From: Corynebacterium sp. MSK041
Lineage (GTDB): Bacteria; Actinomycetota; Actinomycetes; Mycobacteriales; Mycobacteriaceae
DNA: 64,000 nt
Assembly (NCBI RefSeq): GCF_030232265.1
Contig: NZ_JASPJK010000011.1
Coordinates: 1 to 64,000 of the forward strand
Direction of reading: 5' to 3'
Positions 37,629 through 46,418 of this stretch are shown here, one piece after another. The translations under genes and the position numbers were made by a program. Positions within the stretch are counted from its first letter, which is position 1, and each line of letters begins with the position of its first letter. Below the pieces are notes generated by a model that had not been told where the DNA came from, did not search any database, and saw nothing but the letters and a program-made list of their open reading frames with translations.

Positions 37629-38849
37629 CTAGAGCACCACCCAGCCAACGAGCGCAGCGCCGATCACCACTGCCCACGGCGGCACCTTCCAGGAGGTCAG
37701 CGCGGCGTAGCAAACCACAGCGATGCACAGCGTGGCCGCACCCGTGATGCCGGCAGTGAAGACCGGGGTGTACAGCGCCGCACCGAGAATACCCACGACG
37801 GCGGCGTTTGCCCCAGCCAAAGCGGCGCCAGCGCGAGGGGCTTGGCGGATGCGCTCCCAGAACGGCATCGCACCGAGGACGAGCAGGGCGGCGGGCAGGA
37901 AGATCGCAACGGTGGCAATGACGGCACCGAGCAGCCAATTCGTGCCCTCCATACTCGCGCCGAGGAAGGATGCAAACGTGAACAGCGGACCTGGCATGGC
38001 TTGTGCGGCGCCGTAGCCGGCCAGGAACGTGTCATGGTCCACCAGGCCCGGCCCGACGGTGACGGACTCAAGCAGCGGCAACACCACGTGACCACCGCCG
38101 AAGACGAGAGCCCCGGCGCGGTAGAACGTGTCAAAGATGCCCGCGCCGGTCGTACCGATGAGCCGCGCAACGACGGGCAGGGCGAAGAGCAGGACGAAGA
38201 ATAGCGCGAGACACACAATGCCCAGCGTGCGCGAACCACTCTCCTGCGGTGTCTCTTCCGGCGTCTTCTCCGACCGCAAGAAGAGCAGGCCCGCCACGAT
38301 GCCAAGCACGATGGCCCCAACTTGGATGAATGGGTGCGGGACCAGCAGCACCACAGTAAGCGCCGCCACGGCAATCGCCGCATGAATCTTGCCGGTAACC
38401 AGACTCTTGGTCATCCCGTACACCGCCTGCGCCACCACAGCCACGGCCGCGGCTTTGAGGCCAAGGAGCCAGCCGGCACCACTAATGTCACCCAGCTGCG
38501 CTACCCCCAATGCGAAGGCCACCATGAGCAACACCGAGGGCAGAGTGAAGCCCACCCACGCCAACAGCATGCCTAGGTACCCGGCGCGTTTCAGGCCAAT
38601 CGCCATACCCACCTGGCTCGATGCCGGCCCGGGCAGGAACTGGCACAGGGCCACCAGGTCCGCGTAGTCCTTGTCGGTAAACCACTTTCGCTTATCCACG
38701 AACTCGTCGCGGAAATACCCCAAATGCGCCGTCGGACCGCCGAAGGATGTGCAGCCGAGACGGGTGAAAATGCGAAGGACTTCCCAGGGGGACGATGTAG
38801 CTGGTTCGGTGGCTTTCACGGGGTCAACATCTACCAGACCTATGCCCAC
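37629..38849 (-). CDS. chrA: Chromate transporter ChrA family
   Basis: Long-chain CHR-family transporter of 406 residues made of two homologous halves, each with the signature: TSFGGPTAHLGYF with FLPGPASSQVG in the first, and FGGGHVVLPLLE with AAQAMPGPLFTFASFLG in the second. About 10-12 membrane segments. It exports chromate or a similar oxyanion. GTG start without a strong ribosome binding site. Confidence 0.93.
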   Translation of the reverse strand: MGIGLVDVDPVKATEPATSSPWEVLRIFTRLGCTSFGGPTAHLGYFRDEFVDKRKWFTDKDYADLVALCQFLPGPASSQVGMAIGLKRAGYLGMLLAWVGFTLPSVLLMVAFALGVAQLGDISGAGWLLGLKAAAVAVVAQAVYGMTKSLVTGKIHAAIAVAALTVVLLVPHPFIQVGAIVLGIVAGLLFLRSEKTPEETPQESGSRTLGIVCLALFFVLLFALPVVARLIGTTGAGIFDTFYRAGALVFGGGHVVLPLLESVTVGPGLVDHDTFLAGYGAAQAMPGPLFTFASFLGASMEGTNWLLGAVIATVAIFLPAALLVLGAMPFWERIRQAPRAGAALAGANAAVVGILGAALYTPVFTAGITGAATLCIAVVCYAALTSWKVPPWAVVIGAALVGWVVL

Positions 38850-38888
38850 CTGACCTGTTGATGAAGGGGTGGGACTAGCGTTAGTGCT

Positions 38889-39773
38889 ATGACGTTGCCA
38901 AAGTTCGGTCCCGCTTGGGCCGGCGCTTTAATGGGAACCTCGATTGCGTCGAGTTTGACTGGGTTACATGGTTTTCATGTAGCCCAGGTCGTTTTTGCGC
39001 TCATCGCGGCGGGGCTCCTCGTTGTGTTCACGGTCGGCGTGCGCAATGAGCCGCCGCGGCACCAGAACATGGCGGCGTGGGGTATGTATTCGATGGGTCT
39101 GCTCGCGTGCGGCTCGGCGTGGACGGCACTCACGGGCAACGATGCGTTCCAGCTGATCAGCTGGTGGATCGGCGCGCCACTAGCCATCATCGTGTGCTTG
39201 TGGCAACTCTGGGGTTTGTGGAAGCAGTCCGCGCACTACACCGAGCCTGCGTTCCCCTGGGGCTTGGCGCTCGTGTCCCCGATGGTCGCCGCGACATCCG
39301 CCGGGCAGCTGGCCACCTATCACGGCGAGTTTTATCACTACGCGGGTGAGCTGTGCTTCTTCCTCACCTTCTTCACCGCGATCCCGCTCTTCCTCTACTG
39401 CTACTGGTCCCGCACGCGCCCGCGTGGCGCCGCCGCGGGTACAGCGTGGATTCCCCTCGGTGTTATTGGCCAGTCGACGGCAGCATCGACATTGCTTTTC
39501 GACGCCCACCTGTACGGCCTCATCATGTTCACCCTCGCCGTACCGTGTGTCCTCTACGCCATGTACTGCTTCTACGAGGCTGTCCTCCACTGGGCGCCCT
39601 ACGGCCCTGGTTGGTGGGGCTCTACCTTCCCCGTGGGCACCCTGTGCTTGGGTGCTTGGGACGAAGGCTGGCACACACTTTCCTTGGCGCTCCTCGTGCT
39701 CTTGCTCCTCCACTGGGGTGTCTGCGCGGTGCGCTTTGGCTCCTGGGAACTAAGCCAATCTGGTGCTAGATGA
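38889..39773 (+). CDS. TDT-family (TehA/SLAC1-like) transporter
   Basis: Membrane protein of 294 residues with about ten segments. PAWAGALMGTSIASSL and GPGWWGSTFPVGTLCLG match the tellurite-resistance/dicarboxylate (TDT) family in pattern. Such proteins are anion or dicarboxylate/malate channels or sulfite exporters; the substrate is unknown. Divergent from chrA. Confidence 0.8.
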   Translation: MTLPKFGPAWAGALMGTSIASSLTGLHGFHVAQVVFALIAAGLLVVFTVGVRNEPPRHQNMAAWGMYSMGLLACGSAWTALTGNDAFQLISWWIGAPLAIIVCLWQLWGLWKQSAHYTEPAFPWGLALVSPMVAATSAGQLATYHGEFYHYAGELCFFLTFFTAIPLFLYCYWSRTRPRGAAAGTAWIPLGVIGQSTAASTLLFDAHLYGLIMFTLAVPCVLYAMYCFYEAVLHWAPYGPGWWGSTFPVGTLCLGAWDEGWHTLSLALLVLLLLHWGVCAVRFGSWELSQSGAR

Positions 39774-39778
39774 ACTAG

Positions 39779-41515
39779 CTATCCGCGCTTCTCCGATGCC
39801 GTCGTCGTGGTGGTCCACGACTCGGCATAGCGGCCGCCCTTCGCCAGCAATTCATCGTGCGTGCCCCGTTCTACGACCGTCCCGTCCTCCGAAAGCACGA
39901 CGATGAGGTCGGCATCGCGGATGGTGTGCAGGCGATGGGCGACGACGATCACAGTGTGATCGCCGCGCAACGCCTCAATCGTGCCTACGATCGCCCGCTC
40001 AGTGGCCGCATCCAGCGAGGACGTCGGCTCGTCGAGAAGCACCACCGGGGAATCCTTCAGAAGCGCCCGGGCGATGGCGAGGCGCTGCTGCTCACCTCCC
40101 GACAGCAGCGTCCCCTCCTCCCCCACCGGGGTATCCCACCCGGAAGGCAGCAGCTCCACGATGCGGTCCACCCCGGAACGCCGGGCAGCCTCGCGCAAGC
40201 GGTCCCCGTCACCGGGCCTGGAACCGAATCCGGGGTCGGCGAAGACCACGTTGTCCCGCACGGACGCGTCGAAAAGAAACGTCTCCTGGAACACCGGGGT
40301 CACCAGCGCGTTCACGCCGTCGGTGCCGATCCGAGGCAAGGGCACCCCGCCGATGAGGATCTCCCCCGAGTCCGGATCATGAAAACGCGACAGCAGCCGC
40401 ATGACCGTCGTTTTGCCCGCCCCCGACGGTCCCACTACGGCAACCAGCGCTCCCTGAGGTGCACGGAAGCTGACGTCGTCGAGAACCTTCTTATCTCCGT
40501 ACCCGAAGCTCACGCCGCGGAACTCCACGTCATGCCCGTCGGGCAGCTCCGGTGCGGCAGGTTCAGGAAGGGCGGGGATTGCCCGCAGGTCACGCAACGC
40601 AGCCAACGTGTTGCGGCCCGCACCGAAACCGCCGGACAACGCTCCCGCCGTGGTGATCGGTCCGGTGAACTGGACGAGCACGATGAGCATCGGCGCCAAA
40701 TGCGTCGGCGCCATCCCGCCCGTCGCGGCGACTGCCACGGCGACGATCACCGCCGCCGTGAACACCGCATGGACGACCGAACCCAACCGTCCGATGGCCG
40801 CCCCCTGCGTCGACGTCGCCTTCGCGAACGCATCGTGTTGGGCCTGGATAGCCTCATCTACCATCGCGTCCGCCGCCGAACCGTCGCCCGCGGCGCGAAT
40901 CGCCTGCTGGCCGCGGGTGAACTCGATCAGCCTGCCGGAGACGGCAGCGACGGCCTCAGCATGTGCTTCGTCCGACTCCCCGCCGACCCGGCCAATGGCC
41001 CGGTAGGCGAAGAAGAGCACCGGCGCCGACGCGACAAGAACCAAACCGACGCGCCAATCCACCGCCAGAATTCCGAAGGCGATGACGGTCGGCGTAACCA
41101 CCGCGGCGATGACGGGCCGCAGGATCACGTGCGGCACGGACGCCGCGAACGCGATACCCGACGACGCCATCTCCGAAAAGCGGCCAGCCGTGGACTTGGT
41201 GACGTACCCGAGTGGCAACGTCAGCACGCGTTCGCCCAGGGAACGCAGCAGGGACGAAAGCACCGCTGCGGAATTCGCCCTGCCAACTGTCCCCGCGGCA
41301 AGGGACAGCACCGCATGGGCGGCCGCGAGGCCGGCGATGACGCCGGTGAAACGCCACGCCGTCGCATCATCTCCCTCGGCCAGAGCCGACAACAGCGGCA
41401 GCAGCGCGACGAACGCCGCTCCCTGGGTCAGCGCGGCAAGCGTGGCCAACGCAATGAGCCACACCAGCGTCATTCTCGAGCGCCGATCCGTCATCGACCA
41501 CAAGTCTCGAATCAT
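39779..41515 (-). CDS. Siderophore-type ABC half-transporter (permease-ATPase)
   Basis: 578 residues: six membrane segments (about 15-290) then an ATPase domain with [18 protein letters not shown] and VVLLDEPTSSLD. Its start overlaps the stop of the upstream paralogue as ATGA, and the two should form a heterodimer. The perfect-looking DtxR box at 43896-43914 puts the pair under iron control, so iron-siderophore movement (YbtPQ or IrtAB style) is the likely job. Confidence 0.9.
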   Translation of the reverse strand: MIRDLWSMTDRRSRMTLVWLIALATLAALTQGAAFVALLPLLSALAEGDDATAWRFTGVIAGLAAAHAVLSLAAGTVGRANSAAVLSSLLRSLGERVLTLPLGYVTKSTAGRFSEMASSGIAFAASVPHVILRPVIAAVVTPTVIAFGILAVDWRVGLVLVASAPVLFFAYRAIGRVGGESDEAHAEAVAAVSGRLIEFTRGQQAIRAAGDGSAADAMVDEAIQAQHDAFAKATSTQGAAIGRLGSVVHAVFTAAVIVAVAVAATGGMAPTHLAPMLIVLVQFTGPITTAGALSGGFGAGRNTLAALRDLRAIPALPEPAAPELPDGHDVEFRGVSFGYGDKKVLDDVSFRAPQGALVAVVGPSGAGKTTVMRLLSRFHDPDSGEILIGGVPLPRIGTDGVNALVTPVFQETFLFDASVRDNVVFADPGFGSRPGDGDRLREAARRSGVDRIVELLPSGWDTPVGEEGTLLSGGEQQRLAIARALLKDSPVVLLDEPTSSLDAATERAIVGTIEALRGDHTVIVVAHRLHTIRDADLIVVLSEDGTVVERGTHDELLAKGGRYAESWTTTTTASEKRG

Positions 41516-43290
41516 CGGTTCCCCGCCTTTTCATCGTCTGATTCAGTACCCCGCGGGGCGGATGGTTCGTCGTCGAGCGTGAACGCGCGCCACAAATCCC
41601 GGTAGCGGCCACCGCGCGCAAGCAACTCGTCGTGGGTACCCGCCTCCGCGACCGCTCCCCCATCGAGAACGAGGATGCGGTCGGCGTTGCGGATCGTGCT
41701 CAACCTGTGCGCGATCACAATCACCGTCCGCGAACGGGCCAAACGCTCGATTGCGGACTGGATGAGGGCCTCGGAAGCCGGATCCGCGTAAGCGGTTGCC
41801 TCGTCGAAGATGAGCACCGGCGCGTCCGTGACGATCGACCTCGCGATGGCTACGCGCTGCGCCTCACCACCGGAAAAGGTCACATCGACGTTGACCACCG
41901 AATCCAGGCGCTTCGGCAGCGCCGCGATGACCGCATCGAGGTTCGCGAGCTTCGCGGCCGCCATGATTTCGTCGTCGGTGGCGTCTCTCCTGGCCAGCCG
42001 GATGTTCTCCCGCAACGGCAGCGTGAACAACTGCGGATCTTGGAACACCACCGACACCGAGCGGTGCACGTCGCGCACGGCGATGTCGCGAAGATCGACG
42101 CCGCCCAGCAGCACCGAGCCTTCAACGGGGTCATGGAAACGCGCCAACAGCCGGGCGACGGTGGACTTTCCGGAACCGGAGGACCCCACCAGCGCAGTGA
42201 GGGTCCCTGGTTCGAACGTCGCGGACATCCCGTCGAGGACCCGCGGCCCATCGCCGTAGGAGAAGACCAGGTTCCGGACCTCGAGCGCGCCTCCGCGCGC
42301 GGGCACCGGATCGGCGGGCTCGGCGATCGGCGGCGTGCTCAGCACCTCCGCGATGGACTTCAGGGCAGCGATCCCCGCGATGATGGGTTCGGAGTTCATG
42401 GCCACCCGCACGATCGCCGCGGAGAGTCCAAGGCTGAGAACCAGCCCGGCGACGAGACCCTCCGGTATGCCGCCCGCGGCGTCCCTCAGAGCGAGGCCGG
42501 CCCCGCACACCACTGCAAGGACTGTGGTCGGGGACGTCACCACTTCGATGAGCCCGAGATAAATGTTCGACTGCCGGGACCAGGCGGACCACGCGCGGAC
42601 GAACGACAATGCCGCGGCATCGTAGCGCCCCGCGCCCTGGTTGGCGCGTCCGAAGGACTTCATCACCGGGATACCGCGCACCAGCTCGATGACCGCGGCC
42701 GTCACTCCTTCGGAGGCTCGCTCGTAGTCGCGCTGAAGAGCGGCTCCGCGCGAAATCATCACGCCCATCAGGGCGAAGGTGACCAGCACCGGGACGACCG
42801 CCACCACCGCGATCCGCCAATCCACCACGACGAGCGCGATGAGGGAAAGCAGGGGAACCAGCACCGCCACCACGGTCTCACCGACGGTGTGGCCCATGAG
42901 CTGGTGGACAGCCGCGACGTCCTTCTCAACCGACTCGATGATTCCCGACGAGCGCCGGGCGTCCAGCCAGCCCAGCGGCAACTTCCGGATTTGGGCGACC
43001 AGCCGGCGCCGGAGGTGGAGCTGCAGGTCGTTATCCGCCCGGTGCGAGAGCATGCCGGCGGCGCCGTCCGCGGCCATGCGCACCGTTGCGGCGACGACGA
43101 TGACAGCCACGGCCAACCACGTCCGATGCTCCGGGGCCTCCGGGTACGTCATCGCAATGTCGATGATGCCGACCAGCGAAGCGACGGTAGCCACCGACGA
43201 CAGGACGGATAACGCGACCACCGCACGCATCCGGGTCCGAATCGGGGCGAGCAGCGACCACGGGCCTACGGTCCCGTCCACGGCGCTCAC
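41512..43290 (-). CDS. Siderophore-type ABC half-transporter (permease-ATPase)
   Basis: 592 residues: six membrane segments then ATPase with GSSGSGKSTVA, FSGGEAQRVA and LIFDEATAYADP; the ATA(Y/F)(A/S)DP variant is common in siderophore importers. I chose the GTG at 43290, which overlaps the stop of the upstream methyltransferase remnant (GTGA) and has GGGGAGG upstream; the open frame continues into the remnant in the wrong frame. Confidence 0.9.
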   Translation of the reverse strand: MSAVDGTVGPWSLLAPIRTRMRAVVALSVLSSVATVASLVGIIDIAMTYPEAPEHRTWLAVAVIVVAATVRMAADGAAGMLSHRADNDLQLHLRRRLVAQIRKLPLGWLDARRSSGIIESVEKDVAAVHQLMGHTVGETVVAVLVPLLSLIALVVVDWRIAVVAVVPVLVTFALMGVMISRGAALQRDYERASEGVTAAVIELVRGIPVMKSFGRANQGAGRYDAAALSFVRAWSAWSRQSNIYLGLIEVVTSPTTVLAVVCGAGLALRDAAGGIPEGLVAGLVLSLGLSAAIVRVAMNSEPIIAGIAALKSIAEVLSTPPIAEPADPVPARGGALEVRNLVFSYGDGPRVLDGMSATFEPGTLTALVGSSGSGKSTVARLLARFHDPVEGSVLLGGVDLRDIAVRDVHRSVSVVFQDPQLFTLPLRENIRLARRDATDDEIMAAAKLANLDAVIAALPKRLDSVVNVDVTFSGGEAQRVAIARSIVTDAPVLIFDEATAYADPASEALIQSAIERLARSRTVIVIAHRLSTIRNADRILVLDGGAVAEAGTHDELLARGGRYRDLWRAFTLDDEPSAPRGTESDDEKAGNR

Positions 43291-43858
43291 TTGCCCGCCT
43301 CCCCGATCGCGCTTTTCTTCGTGAGAGTGCGGAAGTACACCATGCCGACGTGTGAGGCTCCGCCCAGCTTCAGCCCGTTGGCTTCGGCGAGGTCCTCGAC
43401 CTCGCTGCCCGGGAACACCCGGTGGCCCATCTTCGCAACGACGGCCATGTCCACATGCTCGTTCACGTCGGGATCCTCGGCGAACGTCTGCACGTAAGCG
43501 ATGCCTCCATCGGCGAGCAGCCCGGCGACCCTGCCGAGCGGCGCGAGGACGTCGGCGACGTGGAATTCCGTCCGGCCCCGAGCCCTTCGACGGCGGCGTC
43601 CATCGGTTCACGCGCATAGCGGCTGAGGAACCTCGGCTGGACCTTGTCCTCGTAGGCCGCGAGGAGTCTGAGGTTGTTCTGGACGATCTGGGCAATCGAC
43701 TTCATCTGGTTCTGTCTCCGGGTGTGTGGGCCGCGTCCACGCGACGGTTTCGGGTTAGGTGATCGGGTTCGCGGGCCGTCGTCGGCGGTGCCGCCCCCTC
43801 TCGGCCGACTCGTCGACTCATTGGTCGCTGTGGTGGGTTCATCAGTCACAAGCGGCAC
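43287..43858 (-). pseudogene. Broken SAM-dependent methyltransferase
   Basis: Two pieces in different frames. The 5' piece runs from a GTG at 43858 (with GAGAGGG upstream) or the ATG at 43705 (MKSIAQIVQNNLRLL...) to about 43570; the 3' piece continues in a shifted frame (EFHVADVLAPLGRVAGLL) to the stop at 43287. The central SAM-binding glycine motif is missing, so both an internal deletion and a frameshift are likely. Methyltransferases often accompany such siderophore ABC pairs. Remaining start and coupling to the ABC genes are intact. Confidence 0.7.
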
Positions 43859-43895
43859 TGTGTTGCCCTCTCAGAAGATAATAGCCATTATTACG

Positions 43896-43914
43896 TTAGG
43901 TTAGCCTAACCTCG
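43896..43914. promoter_or_regulatory. Near-perfect DtxR iron box
   Basis: TTAGGTTAGCCTAACCT plus two bases matches the 19-base DtxR consensus at 17 positions. It lies about 40 bases upstream of the GTG at 43858 and should control the methyltransferase remnant and the two ABC genes. Confidence 0.88.
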
Positions 43915-44242
43915 CATGCGACTCAAGTCCCGTCTCGTGCGTTTGATAGACATTGCTGAAACCGAGATCGCGCAAAACCAGCACACCATTGAGTGACGCG
44001 TGGACGAAGACTCAGGATGGGCGCAAGAATCCGCAGGCGTTTTTAACAATCTTCTCGGTGAATCAGCCTGTAAATCCGGGGAATCCCCGTGCTCAGGGGA
44101 CGATCACTACCCCGCTGGAGTGGGAGCAGAAGGCTTCTCCGGATAAGCGCTCTGGTAATGGCCCGAAACCGAAGGTGCGGGCGTGTCCCAAAATGGCACG
44201 GCTATGGATCCGGCGCTCGGTCAAGGGGTTCCAGCGCCCTTT
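43915..44242. other. Gene-free mosaic stretch
   Basis: No intact gene. A plus-strand frame from 43953 reads VNPGNPRAQGTITTPLEWEQ near 44060-44120, which vaguely recalls the end of a LigD-type primase domain, but it is too short to call. The stretch looks like joined fragments between the iron-ABC operon and the gene fragment at 44243-44335. Confidence 0.3.
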
Positions 44243-44376
44243 CACCGCCATCGACCATAAAGAAGCCAGCTAGGGAGAGAAACACCGTGACCGCGATGAA
44301 GGCCCAGGATTCGCGCCATCCGAAGGCTTTGTATTGCCTTGTCTCTGGGCCTGTCTCTGGGCCTGTCTCCGGGCTT
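44243..44376 (-). pseudogene. Fragment of the small membrane protein gene at 63106
   Basis: 44243-44335 is nearly identical (about 85-90 percent by eye) to 63270-63361 and encodes the same segment, ESWAFIAVTVFL.LAGFFMV, on the minus strand. The rest of that gene is absent. Next to it are three 12-base tandem repeats GTCTCTGGGCCT (44341-44376). It is a displaced piece of a paralogue. Confidence 0.7.
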
Positions 44377-44484
44377 TCCGTCACACTGCTCATCCTCTTG
44401 CAACAGCACATCCCCCTCGCTCATGATCAGAAACAGCCTATAGTTGACGTGTCACAAACTTTTCACGCGATAAGGGAGGATACG

Positions 44485-45573
44485 ATGACTGCAGGCACAC
44501 AGAAGGATTGGGCAGGCGACGCCCAGAACGCCTCAAAGGACGGCGAGTTCAAGCGGGATACGAACTACATCAATGACCGCATTGTTGCGTCGATAAGCAA
44601 TGAGGCTCTGCACTGGCCTGTGCAACCGCACCGCTACCGTCTCATCGCCGCACGTGCCTGCCCGTGGGCACATCGCGCTGTGATCGTGCGGCGCCTGATG
44701 GGGCTGGAAGATGTGATCTCACTCGGCCTGGCGGGCCCGACCCATGACAAGCGTTCCTGGACTTTCGACCTGGATCCGGGCGGCGTCGACCCCGTGCTAC
44801 AGATCCCCCGCCTGCAGGACGCGTACTTCGCACGCTTCCCGGATTACCCACGCGGCATTACCGTGCCGGCCATCGTGGAGGAAACAACCGGCAAGGTGGT
44901 CACGAACGATTACAACTCCATCGTCCGCGACTTCCAAACCGAGTGGACCTCCTACCAGCGCCCAGGCGCCCCGAGCCTTCTGCCACCGGAAGATCAGCGC
45001 GAGGAGATGGAGAAGATCAACGACTTCCTCTTCCGCAAGTTCAACAACGGCGTGTACCGCGCCGGGTTCTCCGCCTCCCAGGGCGCCTACGAAGAAGCCT
45101 ATGTCGACGTCTTTGAGGTCCTCGACTGGCTCGAAGACCGCCTAGCCAACCACCGCTTCATCATGGGTGAACACATCACGGAGACCGACATCCGCGCCTA
45201 CACCACCCTCATCCGTTTCGACGCTGTCTACCACGGCCACTTCAAAACCAACCGCAACAAGATCACCGAAATGCCCAACGTCTACGGCTACCTCCGCGAG
45301 CTGTTCCACACCCCCGGCTTCGGCGACACCACCGACTTCACGGAGATCAAACAGCACTACTACATCGTCCACCGCGAAGTGAACCCCACCCAGATCGTCC
45401 CCGCCGGACCCGACCTTTCCGGCCTCGCCCAACCCCACGACCGCGACCACCTCCCGGGCTCCCCCTTCGCCACCGGCACCACTCTGCCCGGCCCACTGCC
45501 CGAGTCCGAACGGCTGAAGAACCCCACGGATTTCCAGCGGGAGCTCTTCGTGTTCAGAAGACTGAAATGGTAG
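44485..45573 (+). CDS. GST-type quinone reductase (glutathionyl-hydroquinone reductase family)
   Basis: 362 residues: thioredoxin-like N-terminal domain with the active-site Cys in ARACPWAHRAV and an all-helical GST C-terminal domain. This family (YqjG/ECM4) removes thiol adducts from quinols; in a mycothiol-using actinobacterium the partner thiol is probably mycothiol. Start ATG with AAGGGAGG upstream. The last Trp codon and the TAG stop (TGGTAG) lie in the left end of the IS21-type element, so the native C-terminus was probably altered. Confidence 0.85.
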   Translation: MTAGTQKDWAGDAQNASKDGEFKRDTNYINDRIVASISNEALHWPVQPHRYRLIAARACPWAHRAVIVRRLMGLEDVISLGLAGPTHDKRSWTFDLDPGGVDPVLQIPRLQDAYFARFPDYPRGITVPAIVEETTGKVVTNDYNSIVRDFQTEWTSYQRPGAPSLLPPEDQREEMEKINDFLFRKFNNGVYRAGFSASQGAYEEAYVDVFEVLDWLEDRLANHRFIMGEHITETDIRAYTTLIRFDAVYHGHFKTNRNKITEMPNVYGYLRELFHTPGFGDTTDFTEIKQHYYIVHREVNPTQIVPAGPDLSGLAQPHDRDHLPGSPFATGTTLPGPLPESERLKNPTDFQRELFVFRRLKW

Positions 45574-45645
45574 CGGTGTGGTGAGTATCTGGTAGCGCCT
45601 GAGTGAGTATCCGGTAGCGGCGTCTCACTCAGGCCTTGTTGGTGG

Positions 45646-46413
45646 TTATGTGTTGGTGGTCAGGCGCATGTTTGGTCCTTCGAGTGTGATGATCTCGGCG
45701 CCGGAGACGAGTCGGTTGAGGATTGACTCGGAGATCACGGCATCGGGGATGGACTTGTACCATTCCAGTGGGGTGAATTGTGAGGTCACTATCGTTGAGA
45801 CTTTGCCTTCTCGCCCGGCGAGGATGTTGAGAAGTTGGTGCGCGGTCGCGGCATTCACAGGTGTGGTCAGGAAGTCATCGAGGACCAGGACGTCGACGTC
45901 GTGGAGGTGTTGGATGAATTTCAGCCGTATGGGGTCATTGGGTTGCAGGACTGCCAGTTCGGCGGCGAGCATGTCGGTGCGGTAGAACCGTGCGGAGTAG
46001 TCGTTGCGGCATGCTGCTGTGATTAGTGCTTGGGCGAGGTAGGTTTTGCCGACTGAGGATTTGCCCAGGATGACAATGTTTTGGCCCAGGTGGCACCATT
46101 GTCCGTGAGCGAGTCTGCTGACTTGCTCGGGGTTGATGTTGCGGTCAGGCGTGCAGACTACATTTTCAAGGCAAGCATCAAGGTTTGGCGATCGGGATGC
46201 TTTCAGCAGTTTGTTGATGCGTCGTTCACGCCTGGCTGCGACTTCTTTGTCGAGTGCGTAGAGCACCTTTTGGGAAAACGTCCATGCGTCGAATGCGGGA
46301 TCGTTGGCGATGTCGATGACGCTTCTGCCGAAGGCAGTCATCCGCAGCGCGGTGAAGTCGGCTAGGACGGATTCGTCAAGGAAGCGATCTGTTGGCGGGG
46401 TTGGTGATGACAT
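45646..46413 (-). CDS. istB: IS21-family helper ATPase IstB
   Basis: AAA+ ATP-binding partner of the IstA transposase, 255 residues. Walker A GKSSVGKTYLAQA near 115-127, Walker B VDVLVLDDF, and the C-terminal SESILNRLVSGAE box. Start ATG with AAGAAAGGA upstream, six bases after the istA end. Appears intact. Confidence 0.93.
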   Translation of the reverse strand: MSSPTPPTDRFLDESVLADFTALRMTAFGRSVIDIANDPAFDAWTFSQKVLYALDKEVAARRERRINKLLKASRSPNLDACLENVVCTPDRNINPEQVSRLAHGQWCHLGQNIVILGKSSVGKTYLAQALITAACRNDYSARFYRTDMLAAELAVLQPNDPIRLKFIQHLHDVDVLVLDDFLTTPVNAATAHQLLNILAGREGKVSTIVTSQFTPLEWYKSIPDAVISESILNRLVSGAEIITLEGPNMRLTTNT

Positions 46414-46418
46414 GGGCT

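Noticed and set aside
39857..43212. Two long plus-strand frames over the ABC transporter pair
   Set aside because: Arg/Gly/His-rich antisense shadows of conserved ATPase genes.
44341..44376. Three 12-base tandem repeats as a CRISPR or VNTR locus
   Set aside because: Only three adjacent copies without spacers; too small for CRISPR and only a minor tandem repeat.
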